The translations under genes were made by a program, and so were the position numbers. From positions 18,270 through 82,269 of the forward strand of contig CAITDI010000088.1 in NCBI GenBank assembly GCA_903891095.1: a DNA stretch of 64,000 nt, read 5' to 3'. Every line of letters starts with the position of its first letter. Position 1 is the stretch's first letter. This document shows positions 44,980 to 53,239 of this stretch, piece after piece. The notes under the pieces are model-generated. The model was not told the DNA's origin. It did no database searches and saw only the letters and a program-made list of their open reading frames with translations. The DNA comes from an uncultured bacterium (GTDB taxonomy: Bacteria; Planctomycetota; Phycisphaerae; Phycisphaerales; SM1A02).

Positions 44980-45450
44980 ATGAGCATGATGCGACCTGAA
45001 ACGGAACTCGGATACGCGCCCCCGATGGTGCGTCACTTCAGCATCTTTCTCGACAACCGCGTTGGAAAGCTGCTCGAGCTGCTGGGCAGCCTGAGCGACG
45101 AGGGCAACATCTCCGTCCGCGCGATCTCGATCCTCGACAGCTCCGACTACGCGGTCATCCGCCTGGTCGTCGACCAGCCTGACCTCGCGCGCACGATCCT
45201 CGATCGCCACGAGTTCGCGGTGTGCCAGACCGACGTGCTCGTCGCCGAGCTCAGCAAGGATCACGAACTGCATCACCTCTGCAAGTTCCTTCTCGCTGCG
45301 GAGCTCAACATCCACTTCGCGTTCCCCACCATGCCGCGCCCGTCGGGCGAGGCGACGGTGGTGCTGTCGACCGACGACAACACGCTGGCGGGACAGATCC
45401 TGCGCCGCAAGGGCTTCCGCCTGTTCGGCGAAGCTGATCTTGAGCACTGA
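44980..45450 (+). CDS. ACT-domain protein
   Basis: This 156-residue protein is built of two ACT-like domains. First: RHFSIFLDNRVGKLLELLGS, LSDEGNISVRAISILDSSDY, YAVIRLVVDQPDLARTIL. Second: AELNIHFAFPTMPRPSGEAT, then VVLSTDDNTLAGQILRRKGF. ACT domains bind amino acids and act as sensors; free-standing pairs like this usually regulate an enzyme. No enzyme partner is adjacent, so the ligand is unknown. Its likely transcript is near-leaderless. Confidence 0.8.
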   Translation: MSMMRPETELGYAPPMVRHFSIFLDNRVGKLLELLGSLSDEGNISVRAISILDSSDYAVIRLVVDQPDLARTILDRHEFAVCQTDVLVAELSKDHELHHLCKFLLAAELNIHFAFPTMPRPSGEATVVLSTDDNTLAGQILRRKGFRLFGEADLEH

Positions 45451-45462
45451 AGCGCCACGCTC

Positions 45463-45526
45463 GTCCCCAATCATCGGCGTCCCCAATCATCGGCGTCCCC
45501 AGCCATCAGCGTCCCCAACCATCAGC
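45463..45526. repeat. four 16-base tandem repeats before the CDGSH gene
   Basis: Four adjoining units of GTCCCCAATCATCGGC; the first two are identical and the last two carry two or three changes each. They lie between the ACT gene and the ribosome site (TAGGAG) of the CDGSH gene and could affect its transcription or leader. Confidence 0.95.
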
Positions 45527-45542
45527 TAGGAGCACGATTTTC

Positions 45543-45749
45543 ATGGCACGCATCGTCAAGTTGGAAGCCACCGGCCCCGTCAAGGTCGAACCGAGCGACA
45601 AGCCGGTCTTCGTCTGCGCCTGCGGACTCTCGAAGAAGTTCCCGTTCTGCGACGGCGCGCACAAGCCGACGCGCGAGGAAGAGCCCGGCTGCACGTACCG
45701 CTACGACGCGGCGACCGGCGCGGTGCTCGACAAGTCCCGCGATCAGTGA
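45543..45749 (+). CDS. CDGSH iron-sulfur domain protein
   Basis: This 68-residue protein has the CDGSH-type [2Fe-2S] motif CACGLSKKFPFCDGAHK. The ligands are Cys25, Cys27, Cys36 and His40, the three-Cys-one-His set of the mitoNEET family. Small bacterial CDGSH proteins are redox or iron-sulfur transfer factors. No membrane anchor is present. ATG 45543 has TAGGAG about 13 bases upstream. Its last seven bases overlap the convergent cyclophilin gene. Confidence 0.92.
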   Translation: MARIVKLEATGPVKVEPSDKPVFVCACGLSKKFPFCDGAHKPTREEEPGCTYRYDAATGAVLDKSRDQ

Positions 45750-47098
45750 GCGAGCGCGGGGTCCTTCTCGGGAACCACCGACTTGGGATTGATCGGGTTC
45801 TCCACGCCTGGGTCGGGCCGCGCAGGCGTCCCAGGCTTGGGCATGGCGAAGTTGCCGATCGCGTCGGTTCCCAGGCGCACGCCCTTGTAGTCGTGGTTGC
45901 GCCGCTGCACGACCGTCGCGCTGACGATCTCGTCTTCCGGCGTGAGCAGGCGCGCGCGATCGAAGCCGTCGATCACGCGGCCGAACACGGTGTACATGCC
46001 ATCGAGGTTCTCGTCGGGTCCGAGCAGGATCATGAACTGGCAGCCGCCTGAGTTCGCAGCGGCCTTGAGCGGACTGTCCGCAGCAGGCTGCTTGGCGAGC
46101 ACGAGCCGACCCGCGAGCGTGGCGCGGCGGTCGCCGCGTTCGCATTCGTCGGGAACGGTCCAGCCGCCGGTGGCGCTTCCGCCGATGCCGCCATTCGCGG
46201 TCGAGGGATCGCCGCCCTGAACGCCGAACCCGCGGACGACGCGATGGAACTTGGTTCCCGTGTACGTGCCGAGGTCGACGTGCTCGATGAAGTTGCCGAC
46301 GGTGTTCGGGGCCTGATCCTCGAAGAGCTCGACGAGGATCGGTCCGCGCGTCGTCGCGAGCTGCACCGTGGGCAGGTCGGCGCGCGTCTGGTCCTTGGCG
46401 ATGGCGACGAGCTCGCGGTTCCAGAGGTCGCGCAGCTTGGGAATGCGGCCCGAGTACCCCGCGATCGCGTTGAGCTGCTGCGGCGAGCGGTTGAGCGGCG
46501 GGGCGGAGTTAAGCGCCGCCTGCGCCTCGTCGAATCGCGTGATGCCGATGAGCGCCTGCGCGAGCAGGATCTTGGCGTCGATCTGCTGCGCGTCGGCAAA
46601 GCCGTGCTTGTTGAGCACCGACACGGCCTTCTCGAAGCGCGCGCTGTTGATCAGTTCGCGCGCCCAGAGCATCGTGATCATGTCGGATGCCGGCGACATC
46701 GACGCGAGCTGCTCGAACGCAGCATCCATCGCGGGTTCGTCCGCAAGCCAGATGGCGATCTGCGCGCGCGCCGGGAGAAGCCGCAGCATCTGATCGCGCG
46801 CCGTGGTGGGGGCCTTGAGCTCGGCATCGATCTCACCCGCGAGCTTGACGATTTGATCGCGCGTGCCTTCGTCGATCGTGCCACGGTCGCGGATGTACTT
46901 GGCGAGGTCGCGGAACCGCTGCTCGGTGCGGCTGAGCGGCGGCGGAAGCTGCGGTGCAGCGGCCGCGGGCGGAGCGGCACCCACGAGGGTGGGCTTGACG
47001 GACTGCTGCTGCCCCGCGGCCGTGATCACCGGCGTCATCGCGAGCGCCGTGGCAAGAAGTGCGAGCGAGTTGCAGCGGGATGCGTTCTGGATCGACAT
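45743..47098 (-). CDS. secreted TPR-cyclophilin fusion (peptidyl-prolyl isomerase)
   Basis: This 451-residue protein has a signal-like N-terminus (residues 1-28), a Pro/Ala stretch, and a helical TPR-like middle (MLWARELINSARFEKAVSVL, ILLAQALIGITRFDEAQAAL). A cyclophilin domain covers about 240-415 with TVQLATTRGPILVELFEDQA, GTKFHRVVRGFGVQGGDPST, NSGGCQFMILLGPDENLDG and YTVFGRVIDG. It probably aids folding in the periplasm. The insertion containing GGWTVPDECERGDRR is longer than in ordinary cyclophilins. It follows the pterin-synthase-like gene by 24 bases on the same strand. Confidence 0.85.
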   Translation of the reverse strand: MSIQNASRCNSLALLATALAMTPVITAAGQQQSVKPTLVGAAPPAAAAPQLPPPLSRTEQRFRDLAKYIRDRGTIDEGTRDQIVKLAGEIDAELKAPTTARDQMLRLLPARAQIAIWLADEPAMDAAFEQLASMSPASDMITMLWARELINSARFEKAVSVLNKHGFADAQQIDAKILLAQALIGITRFDEAQAALNSAPPLNRSPQQLNAIAGYSGRIPKLRDLWNRELVAIAKDQTRADLPTVQLATTRGPILVELFEDQAPNTVGNFIEHVDLGTYTGTKFHRVVRGFGVQGGDPSTANGGIGGSATGGWTVPDECERGDRRATLAGRLVLAKQPAADSPLKAAANSGGCQFMILLGPDENLDGMYTVFGRVIDGFDRARLLTPEDEIVSATVVQRRNHDYKGVRLGTDAIGNFAMPKPGTPARPDPGVENPINPKSVVPEKDPALAH

Positions 47099-47122
47099 GG
47101 TTGGCTCTCTCGAAGGATCTCT

Positions 47123-47959
47123 TTAGCCGGGGTATCGGCAACTTGTCTTGTCCGTCTCCCACACGCGCACAAAGCGGAGTTCGCCGCCGCCCTGGCGGAT
47201 CGGGCTGTCGAGCAACCCGTGGCAAACGCGCGCGATGTGCTCCACCGATGGATTCAGGTTCGCGAACTCAGGGCAATCGAGGTTGAGATGCTTGTGATCA
47301 AAGCGCGCCATGATCTCGCGCTCGACCAAGGACTGCAGCGCGGGGAAGCCAAACCTCGGCGGCGATCCCGCGTCGACCGCAACCGCGACTTCGATGCGGT
47401 AGTTGTGGCCGTGGCCGTTCGGGTTGTTGCACTTTCCAAAGAGGCGGCGATTTTCCTCCGCGGACAGCTCGGGAAGGTTGAGCCGGTGCGCGGCGGCGAA
47501 CTCGAAGGTCTCGGAGATGACGGCTCGGTGCGACTGGTTCATGTTGTTCGCGGCGGACGGCCGCTCGATGGAGATGGATCGGAAAGGACTCGGTCGGTAC
47601 GTGAGCGCTGTGATGGCAACCGGAAGGGCGCCCGCGGCCTGCTCGGCAACCGCCGCGACCAAGGCAACGACGTCGGTCGGTTGGCCGGTCCGCGCTTCGG
47701 TTTGGCTGGCGTCGCGAAAGCGATTGCCTGCGGCCGCACGGACGGCGGCATCGAGGACCGAGATGTCCACGATGTAACCCGACGCTGCGGGCGCGCCTCG
47801 GGCTTCGATTTCGAACTCGCCGACCGCGGAAATTCCCCAGGGATTCGAGCCGAGTAGCCCATTGAGCGCCTTAGCAGGTGCGTTCGAGCCCTCGCCGAAC
47901 TCTGAAAACAGGGGTGATGCGGCGATGCGAACGGTGCGTGTAAGTATCGATGCATGCAT
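47123..47959 (-). CDS. fused double 6-pyruvoyl-tetrahydropterin synthase/QueD-like protein
   Basis: This 278-residue protein contains two PTPS/QueD-type halves. The C-terminal half is complete: TFEFAAAHRLNLPELSAEEN with His158, FGKCNNPNGHGHNYRIEVAV with Cys177 and the zinc ligands His183 and His185, and FDHKHLNLDCPEFANLNPSV with catalytic Asp/His and the Glu in PSVEH. The N-terminal half keeps the scaffold (GSNPWGISAVGEFEIEARG, YIVDISVLDAAVRA) but lacks the zinc histidines and the catalytic Cys. The product may be a 6-carboxytetrahydropterin (queuosine path) or pterin step. Normal single-domain length is 120-150. An internal ATG at residue 140 could start the active half alone. Confidence 0.8.
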   Translation of the reverse strand: MHASILTRTVRIAASPLFSEFGEGSNAPAKALNGLLGSNPWGISAVGEFEIEARGAPAASGYIVDISVLDAAVRAAAGNRFRDASQTEARTGQPTDVVALVAAVAEQAAGALPVAITALTYRPSPFRSISIERPSAANNMNQSHRAVISETFEFAAAHRLNLPELSAEENRRLFGKCNNPNGHGHNYRIEVAVAVDAGSPPRFGFPALQSLVEREIMARFDHKHLNLDCPEFANLNPSVEHIARVCHGLLDSPIRQGGGELRFVRVWETDKTSCRYPG

Positions 47960-48007
47960 AGTGTTACAGATATTCCGCTGAATCTCGTAACTTCGATCCG
48001 TGGTTTC

Positions 48008-48127
48008 TTGACGGGCAGGTGGCGGCGAGTATCTTCCCAACGCGCTTGCGAAATCACTCGAAGCGCTCCAATTTCGCCCCCGGAAGGGCTCGGTCTGAGG
48101 CATTGTCTCGACCGGGCCTTTTTTATT
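48008..48127 (+). ncRNA. candidate small RNA with promoter and terminator
   Basis: A plus-strand promoter-like pair (TTGACG 48008-48013, TATCTT 48030-48035, 16-base spacer) is followed about 50 bases later by a rho-independent terminator. That is an 11-base-pair stem with two G-U pairs (48085-48095 with 48110-48120), then TTTTTTATTT. No open frame with a ribosome site lies between, and no plus-strand gene lies upstream that would need this terminator. The RNA would run from about 48042 to 48125 and contain a further GCGCTT/AAGCGC stem. It lies between divergent minus-strand genes; part of it could instead be their leader. Expression is inference. Confidence 0.4.
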
Positions 48128-48144
48128 TCCGTTGCTGGACTTCT

Positions 48145-48189
48145 CTAGAGGAGTTTGGCCTAGAGGTGCTTGGCCTAGAGGTGCTTGGC
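48145..48189. repeat. three 15-base tandem repeats at the YdjY gene stop
   Basis: Three units of CTAGAGGTGCTTGGC (first with changes). The unit contains CTA, the complement of the stop codon TAG of the neighbouring gene, so the stop itself has been duplicated with the repeat. Confidence 0.93.
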
Positions 48190-48960
48190 CTGGCCTGGTT
48201 GCACTGACGGTTCTGCGTTGCCGACGCGAGGCGCTTTCGTGATGGAGATCCTGACGGCGGCGCCCGGCGCTGGCATCCGCTCCGTGAACACTTCCCAAAT
48301 CGGCTGGGCGGCGCTGGTCTGGTCGGGGATGACCTCGAGCGCGCCAATGGTCTCGTCGCCGAACGTCACCAGTCCGATCAGCGAGCCTGAGCCATCGGCG
48401 ACGTAGCGCTCCTTGCCCGTCTTGCGATCGGTGTGGAAACGCGAGCCTGCAAAAACAAACCGACTCGGCGCGCGATGAGAGGGGTCGGTCGAGCCCGCGG
48501 GCGAAGCTCGCACGAAGAAGTCGATCGGGTGCGCTGTGCCGTCAGCGAGGGTGACGCGCAGCGAGAGTTCGTCGCCCGTTGGCGCGATCGACTCGATGTC
48601 GAATCCGCCGTCGGCGCGCGGGACTTCTCGCCATCGGCCAGGCGCGCCGGGTACGAGCCCCGCGAGGAGAAGCGCGGCGTGGATCTCGCTGGGCTTGCCT
48701 TCGAACGCGAAGAGCGATTCGTGTTCGCGCGTGCCGACCGTGCACACGAGTTGCTCGAGGAATCCCGTCTGCAGCACGCTCACGGTGTCGAACTCGACGG
48801 CGCCAGCGCTGCGGTTGACGCGGATTTTTGGTGAGAGTTGGGTCCAGGCCGATGCGGGGGCTGCGGCCTGCGATGGAGCCGCGGGCGGCGCGCTGGTGCA
48901 CGACGCAAGCAGCAGGGCGGCCCCCGTGAACACGGCAAGCAGCGGGGCGCGCGCGATCAC
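48175..48960 (-). CDS. YdjY-domain lipoprotein
   Basis: This 261-residue lipoprotein has lipobox L-A-S-C with Cys21, a Ser/Ala/Pro spacer, and a YdjY-like region (SPKIRVNRSAGAVEFDTVSV, LEQLVCTVGTREHESLFAFE, PSEIHAALLLAGLVPGAPGR). YdjY proteins occur widely in planctomycetes; their function is unknown. The GTG start at 48960 overlaps the ruvC stop as GTGA, so it is translated by coupling. The stop lies in a tandem repeat. Confidence 0.78.
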   Translation of the reverse strand: MIARAPLLAVFTGAALLLASCTSAPPAAPSQAAAPASAWTQLSPKIRVNRSAGAVEFDTVSVLQTGFLEQLVCTVGTREHESLFAFEGKPSEIHAALLLAGLVPGAPGRWREVPRADGGFDIESIAPTGDELSLRVTLADGTAHPIDFFVRASPAGSTDPSHRAPSRFVFAGSRFHTDRKTGKERYVADGSGSLIGLVTFGDETIGALEVIPDQTSAAQPIWEVFTERMPAPGAAVRISITKAPRVGNAEPSVQPGQAKHL

Positions 48961-49490
48961 GCGAGCCCCCGCAAGCGACGGCCGCCGCAGAGCGCGATGG
49001 CGATCGCGTCGGCGACGTCGGGCGGCTCGGGCATGGCCGCGAGCCCGCACTGGCTCATCACCGCGCGCTGCATCTGTTCCTTGGTCGCGCGGCCGTTGCC
49101 GCTCACGGCCTTCTTGATCTCGGCGGGCGGAAGCTCCGCAATCGGGATCCCGCGGATCTCCGCCGCGAGCAGCACGACTCCGCGCGCGTGCGCGAGCTGG
49201 ATCGCCGAGCGAACGTAGTCGGCGTGCGAGAACACCGCCTCGAGCACGAGGTGCGACGGACTGTGCTCCGCGATGAGCGCGGTGACGTCGTCGAACAACT
49301 GGCGCAGGCGCACCGGGAGGTCCGCGGACTCATGCATGCGGAACACGCCCGCATCGACGATCCGCGATTCGGCGCGGCGATCGAAGTCGACCACCGCGTA
49401 GCCGGCGATGCGCGTGCCGGGATCGATGCCGAGGACGCGCGCATTCGCGTCGACCGAGATCCACGCGCGCTCGCCCTGCGTCGACTTCAC
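48957..49490 (-). CDS. ruvC: Holliday junction resolvase RuvC
   Basis: RuvC (177 residues) cuts Holliday junctions. The four acidic catalytic residues are present: Asp23 in LGIDPGTRIAGYAVVD, Glu84 in LVLEAVFSHADYVRSAI, and Asp158 and Asp161 in PPDVADAIAIAL. KKAVSGNGRATKEQMQ is also typical. GTG 49490 overlaps the ABC ATPase stop as GTGA. No ruvA or ruvB is adjacent. The operon order ABC ATPase, ruvC, ydjY-like gene is held by two GTGA overlaps. Confidence 0.94.
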   Translation of the reverse strand: MKSTQGERAWISVDANARVLGIDPGTRIAGYAVVDFDRRAESRIVDAGVFRMHESADLPVRLRQLFDDVTALIAEHSPSHLVLEAVFSHADYVRSAIQLAHARGVVLLAAEIRGIPIAELPPAEIKKAVSGNGRATKEQMQRAVMSQCGLAAMPEPPDVADAIAIALCGGRRLRGLA

Positions 49491-50260
49491 GCGCGTTCTC
49501 CCGCGGCGGACGCGTGAGGCTTGCGACCACCGCCCGCGCGGTCGTGCTCGACCACGCCGTCTTTGAGCCGCACCACGCGCTCGCAGCGCTGCGCGATGCG
49601 GTCGTCGTGCGTGACCATGATCAGCGTGAGTCCGCGCGCGTGCAGGTGCTCGAACGTCTCGAGGATCGACTGGCCCGTCGCCGAGTCGAGGTTGCCCGTC
49701 GGCTCGTCGGCCATGAGGATCGCAGGCTTGCCGACGAGCGCGCGCGCGATCGCCGCGCGCTGCTGCTGGCCGCCCGAAAGCTCGCGCGGCCGGTGATGCA
49801 GGCGGTCCTGCAGTCCGACGACCGTCAGGCTCTCGATCGCGCGCTGCTTGCGCTCCGCCGCGGGAATGCCCTGGTAGAGCAGCGGGATCTCGACGTTCTC
49901 TGTGATCGTGAGCTCGCTGATGAGGTTGAACGCCTGGAACACGAAGCCGATCTTCTGCCCGCGCACGCGGGAGAGCGCGTCGTCGCCGAGGCTTTCGACG
50001 GCCTCGCCATCGAGTTCGTAGCGGCCCGCGGTGGGGCGGTCGAGGCAGCCGAGGATGTTCATCAGCGTCGACTTGCCCGAGCCCGATGCGCCCATGATCG
50101 CGATGTACTCGCCGCGCGGGATCACGAGGTCGAGCGAGCGAAGCGCCTCGACCAGCACGGAGCCGTCGGGCTTGAAGTAGGTCTTCTTGATGCCGGTCAG
50201 CCGCGCCGCAGCGGGCGGCGCGATCGGCGTGCGGGAATCGGAGATCGAGGCGGCGGTCAT
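49487..50260 (-). CDS. ABC transporter ATP-binding protein (MacB/LolD type)
   Basis: This 257-residue ATPase belongs to the MacB/LolD group. Seen: Walker A GASGSGKST at about 57-65, the Q-loop in IGFVFQAFNLISELT, signature LSGGQQQR from 161, Walker B ILMADEPTGNLDS from 181, and the H-loop in LIMVTHDDRIAQRCER. No permease is adjacent, so the transported substrate (lipoprotein, peptide or drug) is unknown. ATG 50260 has a TACCAT box nine bases upstream. The stop is coupled to ruvC. Confidence 0.88.
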   Translation of the reverse strand: MTAASISDSRTPIAPPAAARLTGIKKTYFKPDGSVLVEALRSLDLVIPRGEYIAIMGASGSGKSTLMNILGCLDRPTAGRYELDGEAVESLGDDALSRVRGQKIGFVFQAFNLISELTITENVEIPLLYQGIPAAERKQRAIESLTVVGLQDRLHHRPRELSGGQQQRAAIARALVGKPAILMADEPTGNLDSATGQSILETFEHLHARGLTLIMVTHDDRIAQRCERVVRLKDGVVEHDRAGGGRKPHASAAGERA

Positions 50261-50261
50261 C

Positions 50262-50326
50262 GAGCCGCGATGGTAGCGCAGCCTGCGGATCGGCTACCTT
50301 GCGCGGCTCAGGAACTCGACTATTCG
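50262..50326. promoter_or_regulatory. divergent control region between the ABC ATPase and trpE
   Basis: A nested hairpin pairs 50262-50269 with 50302-50309 and, inside it, 50272-50277 with 50293-50298. The minus-strand TACCAT box (50270-50275) of the ABC gene lies in its left arm. For trpE a promoter-like pair TTGCGC (50299-50304) and TATTCG (50321-50326, 16-base spacer) overlaps the right arm. A shared operator is plausible. There is no Trp-rich leader peptide, so classical trp attenuation is not indicated. Confidence 0.35.
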
Positions 50327-50367
50327 GCTCGGAGCAATCTCCGCAGCACACGCCCGCAGGAACCACC

Positions 50368-51927
50368 GTGCACGAACTGAAGGACTCATTCGACCGCCAG
50401 CGCGCCGAAGGCCCGCTCGTCATCCTCTCGCGCAGGCTGATGAGCGACCAGCTCACGCCCGTGCAGGCGTACCGCAAGCTCGTGCTGCCCGACGAGCGCA
50501 CTGCGCCGAGCTTCCTGTTCGAGTCGGTCGAGAACGGCGCCAACGTCGGCCGTCACTCGATCCTCGGCGCGCGGCCTGCGATCGAGCTCACGTCGCGCGC
50601 GTTCCAGACCACGATCGTCGACCATCGCCGCCAGACGCGCCGCTCGATCGAGTCGCGCGATCCGCTCGCGGTGCTCCGCGATCTCGCCGCGCCCTACAAG
50701 CCCGCATCGGCCGCCGCGCTCGCGCCGTTGAAGCTGCCCGCTGCGTTCATGGGTGGGTTCGTCGGCTTCGCGAGCTTCGACAGCGTGCGCTACCTCGAGC
50801 CGGAGAAACTCTCCTTCGAGCGCGCGCCCAAGGACGACCGCGGGATTCCCGATCTGCACTTCGGGCTCTATCGCGACATCGTTGTGTTCGATCATGTCGC
50901 GAAGACCATGCACGCGATCGTCTCTGCGCGCGTCGACGAGTACCCGTCGCCCGAGCGCGCGTACGCGTCGCTCGTCGACCGGCTCGACGCGCTGGAATCG
51001 CAGCTTTCCGCGGATGGTCCGCGGCTCCCGCATGGCGCGATCGACATCGATCTCTCGCGTCGGCCTGCGACGCCGGCGTCGAACCTCAGCCAAGGCCAGT
51101 TCGAGCAGATGGTCCTGCGCGCCAAGGAGTACATCGCCGCGGGCGACGCGTTCCAGATCGTGCTCTCGCAGCGGCTCGAGCGGACGACGTCGGTCGATCC
51201 GTTCGACCTCTACCGCGCGCTGCGCATCGTCAATCCGAGCCCGTACCAGATCTACCTGCAGGGCGAGGGCGCGATCCTGGTCGCGTCGAGCCCCGAGATT
51301 CTCTGCCGCGTGCACGGCGGCGTGGTCACCAACCGCCCGCTCGCGGGCACGCGTCCGCGCGGCGCGACGCATGAGGACGATCAGCGGCTCGAGCGCGAAC
51401 TCCTCGCCGACGCGAAAGAGCGCGCGGAGCACGTGATGCTCGTCGACCTCGGTCGCAACGACATCGGCCGCGTGTGCGAGACGGGAACGATTTCGATCGA
51501 CCGCTGCATGGAGATCGAGCGCTACAGCCACGTGATGCACATCAGCTCGACCGTGACCGGCAAGCTGCGGCCGGAGTGCGACGCGTTCGACGCGCTGCGC
51601 GCCACGCTCCCCGTCGGAACCGTGTCGGGCGCGCCGAAAGTCCGCGCGATCGAGATCATCGACGAGCTCGAGCCCACGCGGCGCGGGCCGTACTCGGGCG
51701 GCATCGGCGCGATCGGCTACTCGGGCGACATGGACATCGCGCTTGCGCTGCGGACGATGGTGATTCCGGTGCACGGCGCGGGCGCAGCGCCGTGGACGGT
51801 GCATCTCCAGGCCGGCGCGGGCGTCGTCCTCGACAGCGATCCGACTGCGGAGTGGCAGGAGACCATCAACAAGGCGTCCGCGCTTGGGCGCGCGATCGAT
51901 CTTGCTGAGAGCGCGTTCCGCCGCTGA
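50368..51927 (+). CDS. trpE: anthranilate synthase component I
   Basis: TrpE (519 residues) makes anthranilate from chorismate with a glutamine amidotransferase partner. Seen: the N-terminal feedback region SFLFESVENGANVGRHSILG, then the chorismate-binding domain with AAGDAFQIVLSQRLE, NPSPYQIYLQ and VASSPEILCR. NRPLAGTRPRG, RAEHVMLVDLGRNDIGRVCE, LPVGTVSGAPKVRAIEIIDE and AGAGVVLDSDPTAEWQET complete it. The L-[LF]-E-S element supports TrpE rather than PabB. GTG 50368 has AGGA eight bases upstream. No trpG, trpD or trpC is in the window. Confidence 0.93.
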   Translation: MHELKDSFDRQRAEGPLVILSRRLMSDQLTPVQAYRKLVLPDERTAPSFLFESVENGANVGRHSILGARPAIELTSRAFQTTIVDHRRQTRRSIESRDPLAVLRDLAAPYKPASAAALAPLKLPAAFMGGFVGFASFDSVRYLEPEKLSFERAPKDDRGIPDLHFGLYRDIVVFDHVAKTMHAIVSARVDEYPSPERAYASLVDRLDALESQLSADGPRLPHGAIDIDLSRRPATPASNLSQGQFEQMVLRAKEYIAAGDAFQIVLSQRLERTTSVDPFDLYRALRIVNPSPYQIYLQGEGAILVASSPEILCRVHGGVVTNRPLAGTRPRGATHEDDQRLERELLADAKERAEHVMLVDLGRNDIGRVCETGTISIDRCMEIERYSHVMHISSTVTGKLRPECDAFDALRATLPVGTVSGAPKVRAIEIIDELEPTRRGPYSGGIGAIGYSGDMDIALALRTMVIPVHGAGAAPWTVHLQAGAGVVLDSDPTAEWQETINKASALGRAIDLAESAFRR

Positions 51928-51945
51928 GCGGCAGCGCGACGCGGG

Positions 51946-53022
51946 TCACGCGAGCGGAATCGGATCGTCGTCGTCCCATGGTGGACGTTGCGGCGGTGGC
52001 AGTTGCGGTGGACGCTTTGGTCTGTGCTCGGAGCCTGCGGTCTTCGTGGGATGAAGCGGCGCCGGCGCGTGTGGAGTCTCGTGCGGCGTCTCGTGCAGCG
52101 GATCTTCGGCGAGTTCCGACGGCGGCGCGTCGCGCAGCGCCTCGCATTCATACACGCACTCCGTCACGAGATTCGCGTGCCCAAGCGCGGCAAACGCGGC
52201 GTAGGCGAAGACGCCACAGCCCACCAGCATGACGACGATCGCCGCGACCGCGAGCGCCTGCCCGCTCCCCGCGCTGCCGAGGACGAACGCAGTCGCGTAC
52301 AGCCCGAACGCCGCCACGACCAGCGCCATCGACAGAGCGATCCGCCGAAGCGCGCGGCTTGGCTCGTCGGTCGGAAGCACCGATGGATCGACGAGCCTCC
52401 GCGCGAGTGCGTCGCCGAGCTTGAGTTGTGCCCAGATTCCGCTCGCGGCCGTCATCCACCAGCCGAAGAGCAGGGCTCGGTAGGCGTGCACCGCATCTTG
52501 CGGAGCGAGCCCGAACGTCGCCGCAGCGGCGTAGATCAACACCGCGGCGACGAATCCCAGCTCGACCTGTTGCAGGCGATGCAGCCGCGCGATCTGTGGC
52601 TTGAGCACAAAGCGCATGTCGTCGGGCAGCTTCGACAGATGCCGGATCGCTACCAGGCGAAACGCGGGCGCGAACCCGACGCACACCGCGATCGCCACCC
52701 CAAACGGCTGCTGGAACGGAATTGTCGAGATCAGCACGATCGGCGGCAGCGCCGTCGCGCCTAGGCTTCGCCATGTGCCCGCGATGTCATCGCGCCGATC
52801 GGACCGCAGCCACCGCGAAGCGGTGGGGCGGGACGGACGAGCTGGAATCCGCGTGCCGCATTCGGGGCATCGCCCGCCCGAGGGCAGACCGCGGAGGTCG
52901 TATGTGCACGACGGGCAGGGGAACGGCTCGCTGGCGACGTCGGACTTCGCGCTGGCCGACGCGCTGGTCGCAGCGTTCAGCGAAGGCTTCGTCGGTGTGT
53001 GAGGGTCGCGCGGGTTCCGCAT
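51946..53022 (-). CDS. zinc-ribbon multi-pass membrane protein
   Basis: This 358-residue protein is not assigned a function. It begins with a Ser/Ala-rich stretch. A zinc ribbon follows with CPSC (Cys36, Cys39) and CPEC (Cys52, Cys55) in the pattern CTYDLRGLPSGGRCPECG, found in many planctomycete membrane proteins. About six membrane segments follow between residues 90 and 290, then an acidic, His/Pro-rich tail (ending PPWDDDDPIPLA) with E-T-P-H repeats. ATG 53022 was chosen as the last Met before the ribbon region. It converges with trpE, 18 bases apart. Confidence 0.7.
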   Translation of the reverse strand: MRNPRDPHTPTKPSLNAATSASASAKSDVASEPFPCPSCTYDLRGLPSGGRCPECGTRIPARPSRPTASRWLRSDRRDDIAGTWRSLGATALPPIVLISTIPFQQPFGVAIAVCVGFAPAFRLVAIRHLSKLPDDMRFVLKPQIARLHRLQQVELGFVAAVLIYAAAATFGLAPQDAVHAYRALLFGWWMTAASGIWAQLKLGDALARRLVDPSVLPTDEPSRALRRIALSMALVVAAFGLYATAFVLGSAGSGQALAVAAIVVMLVGCGVFAYAAFAALGHANLVTECVYECEALRDAPPSELAEDPLHETPHETPHAPAPLHPTKTAGSEHRPKRPPQLPPPQRPPWDDDDPIPLA

Positions 53023-53239
53023 GGGAAATCTGCTCGCGATGCTGCCGAGGATGGAACCTCGTGCCGATAGAAACGGTACACGGAGAGCCCCAAGGGGCGA
53101 TCTTTCTGAGACACTTTCAACCATCGGTGGAAAACCGCCGACGACCTGACTCGTCCGAGTGCGCGGCTGACATCGTCCGATCTGCGGTGTGCAGTGCAGA
53201 GATGGAAACAGCCGTCACGCCTGATTCGTGGAGCACAGC

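Noticed and set aside
45463..45526. CRISPR array
   Set aside because: The 16-base units adjoin without spacers and no cas gene is near; it is a simple tandem repeat. The same holds for the other repeat arrays.
50280..50367. tryptophan attenuator before trpE
   Set aside because: There is no leader peptide with Trp codons; the hairpin lies at the divergent promoters instead.
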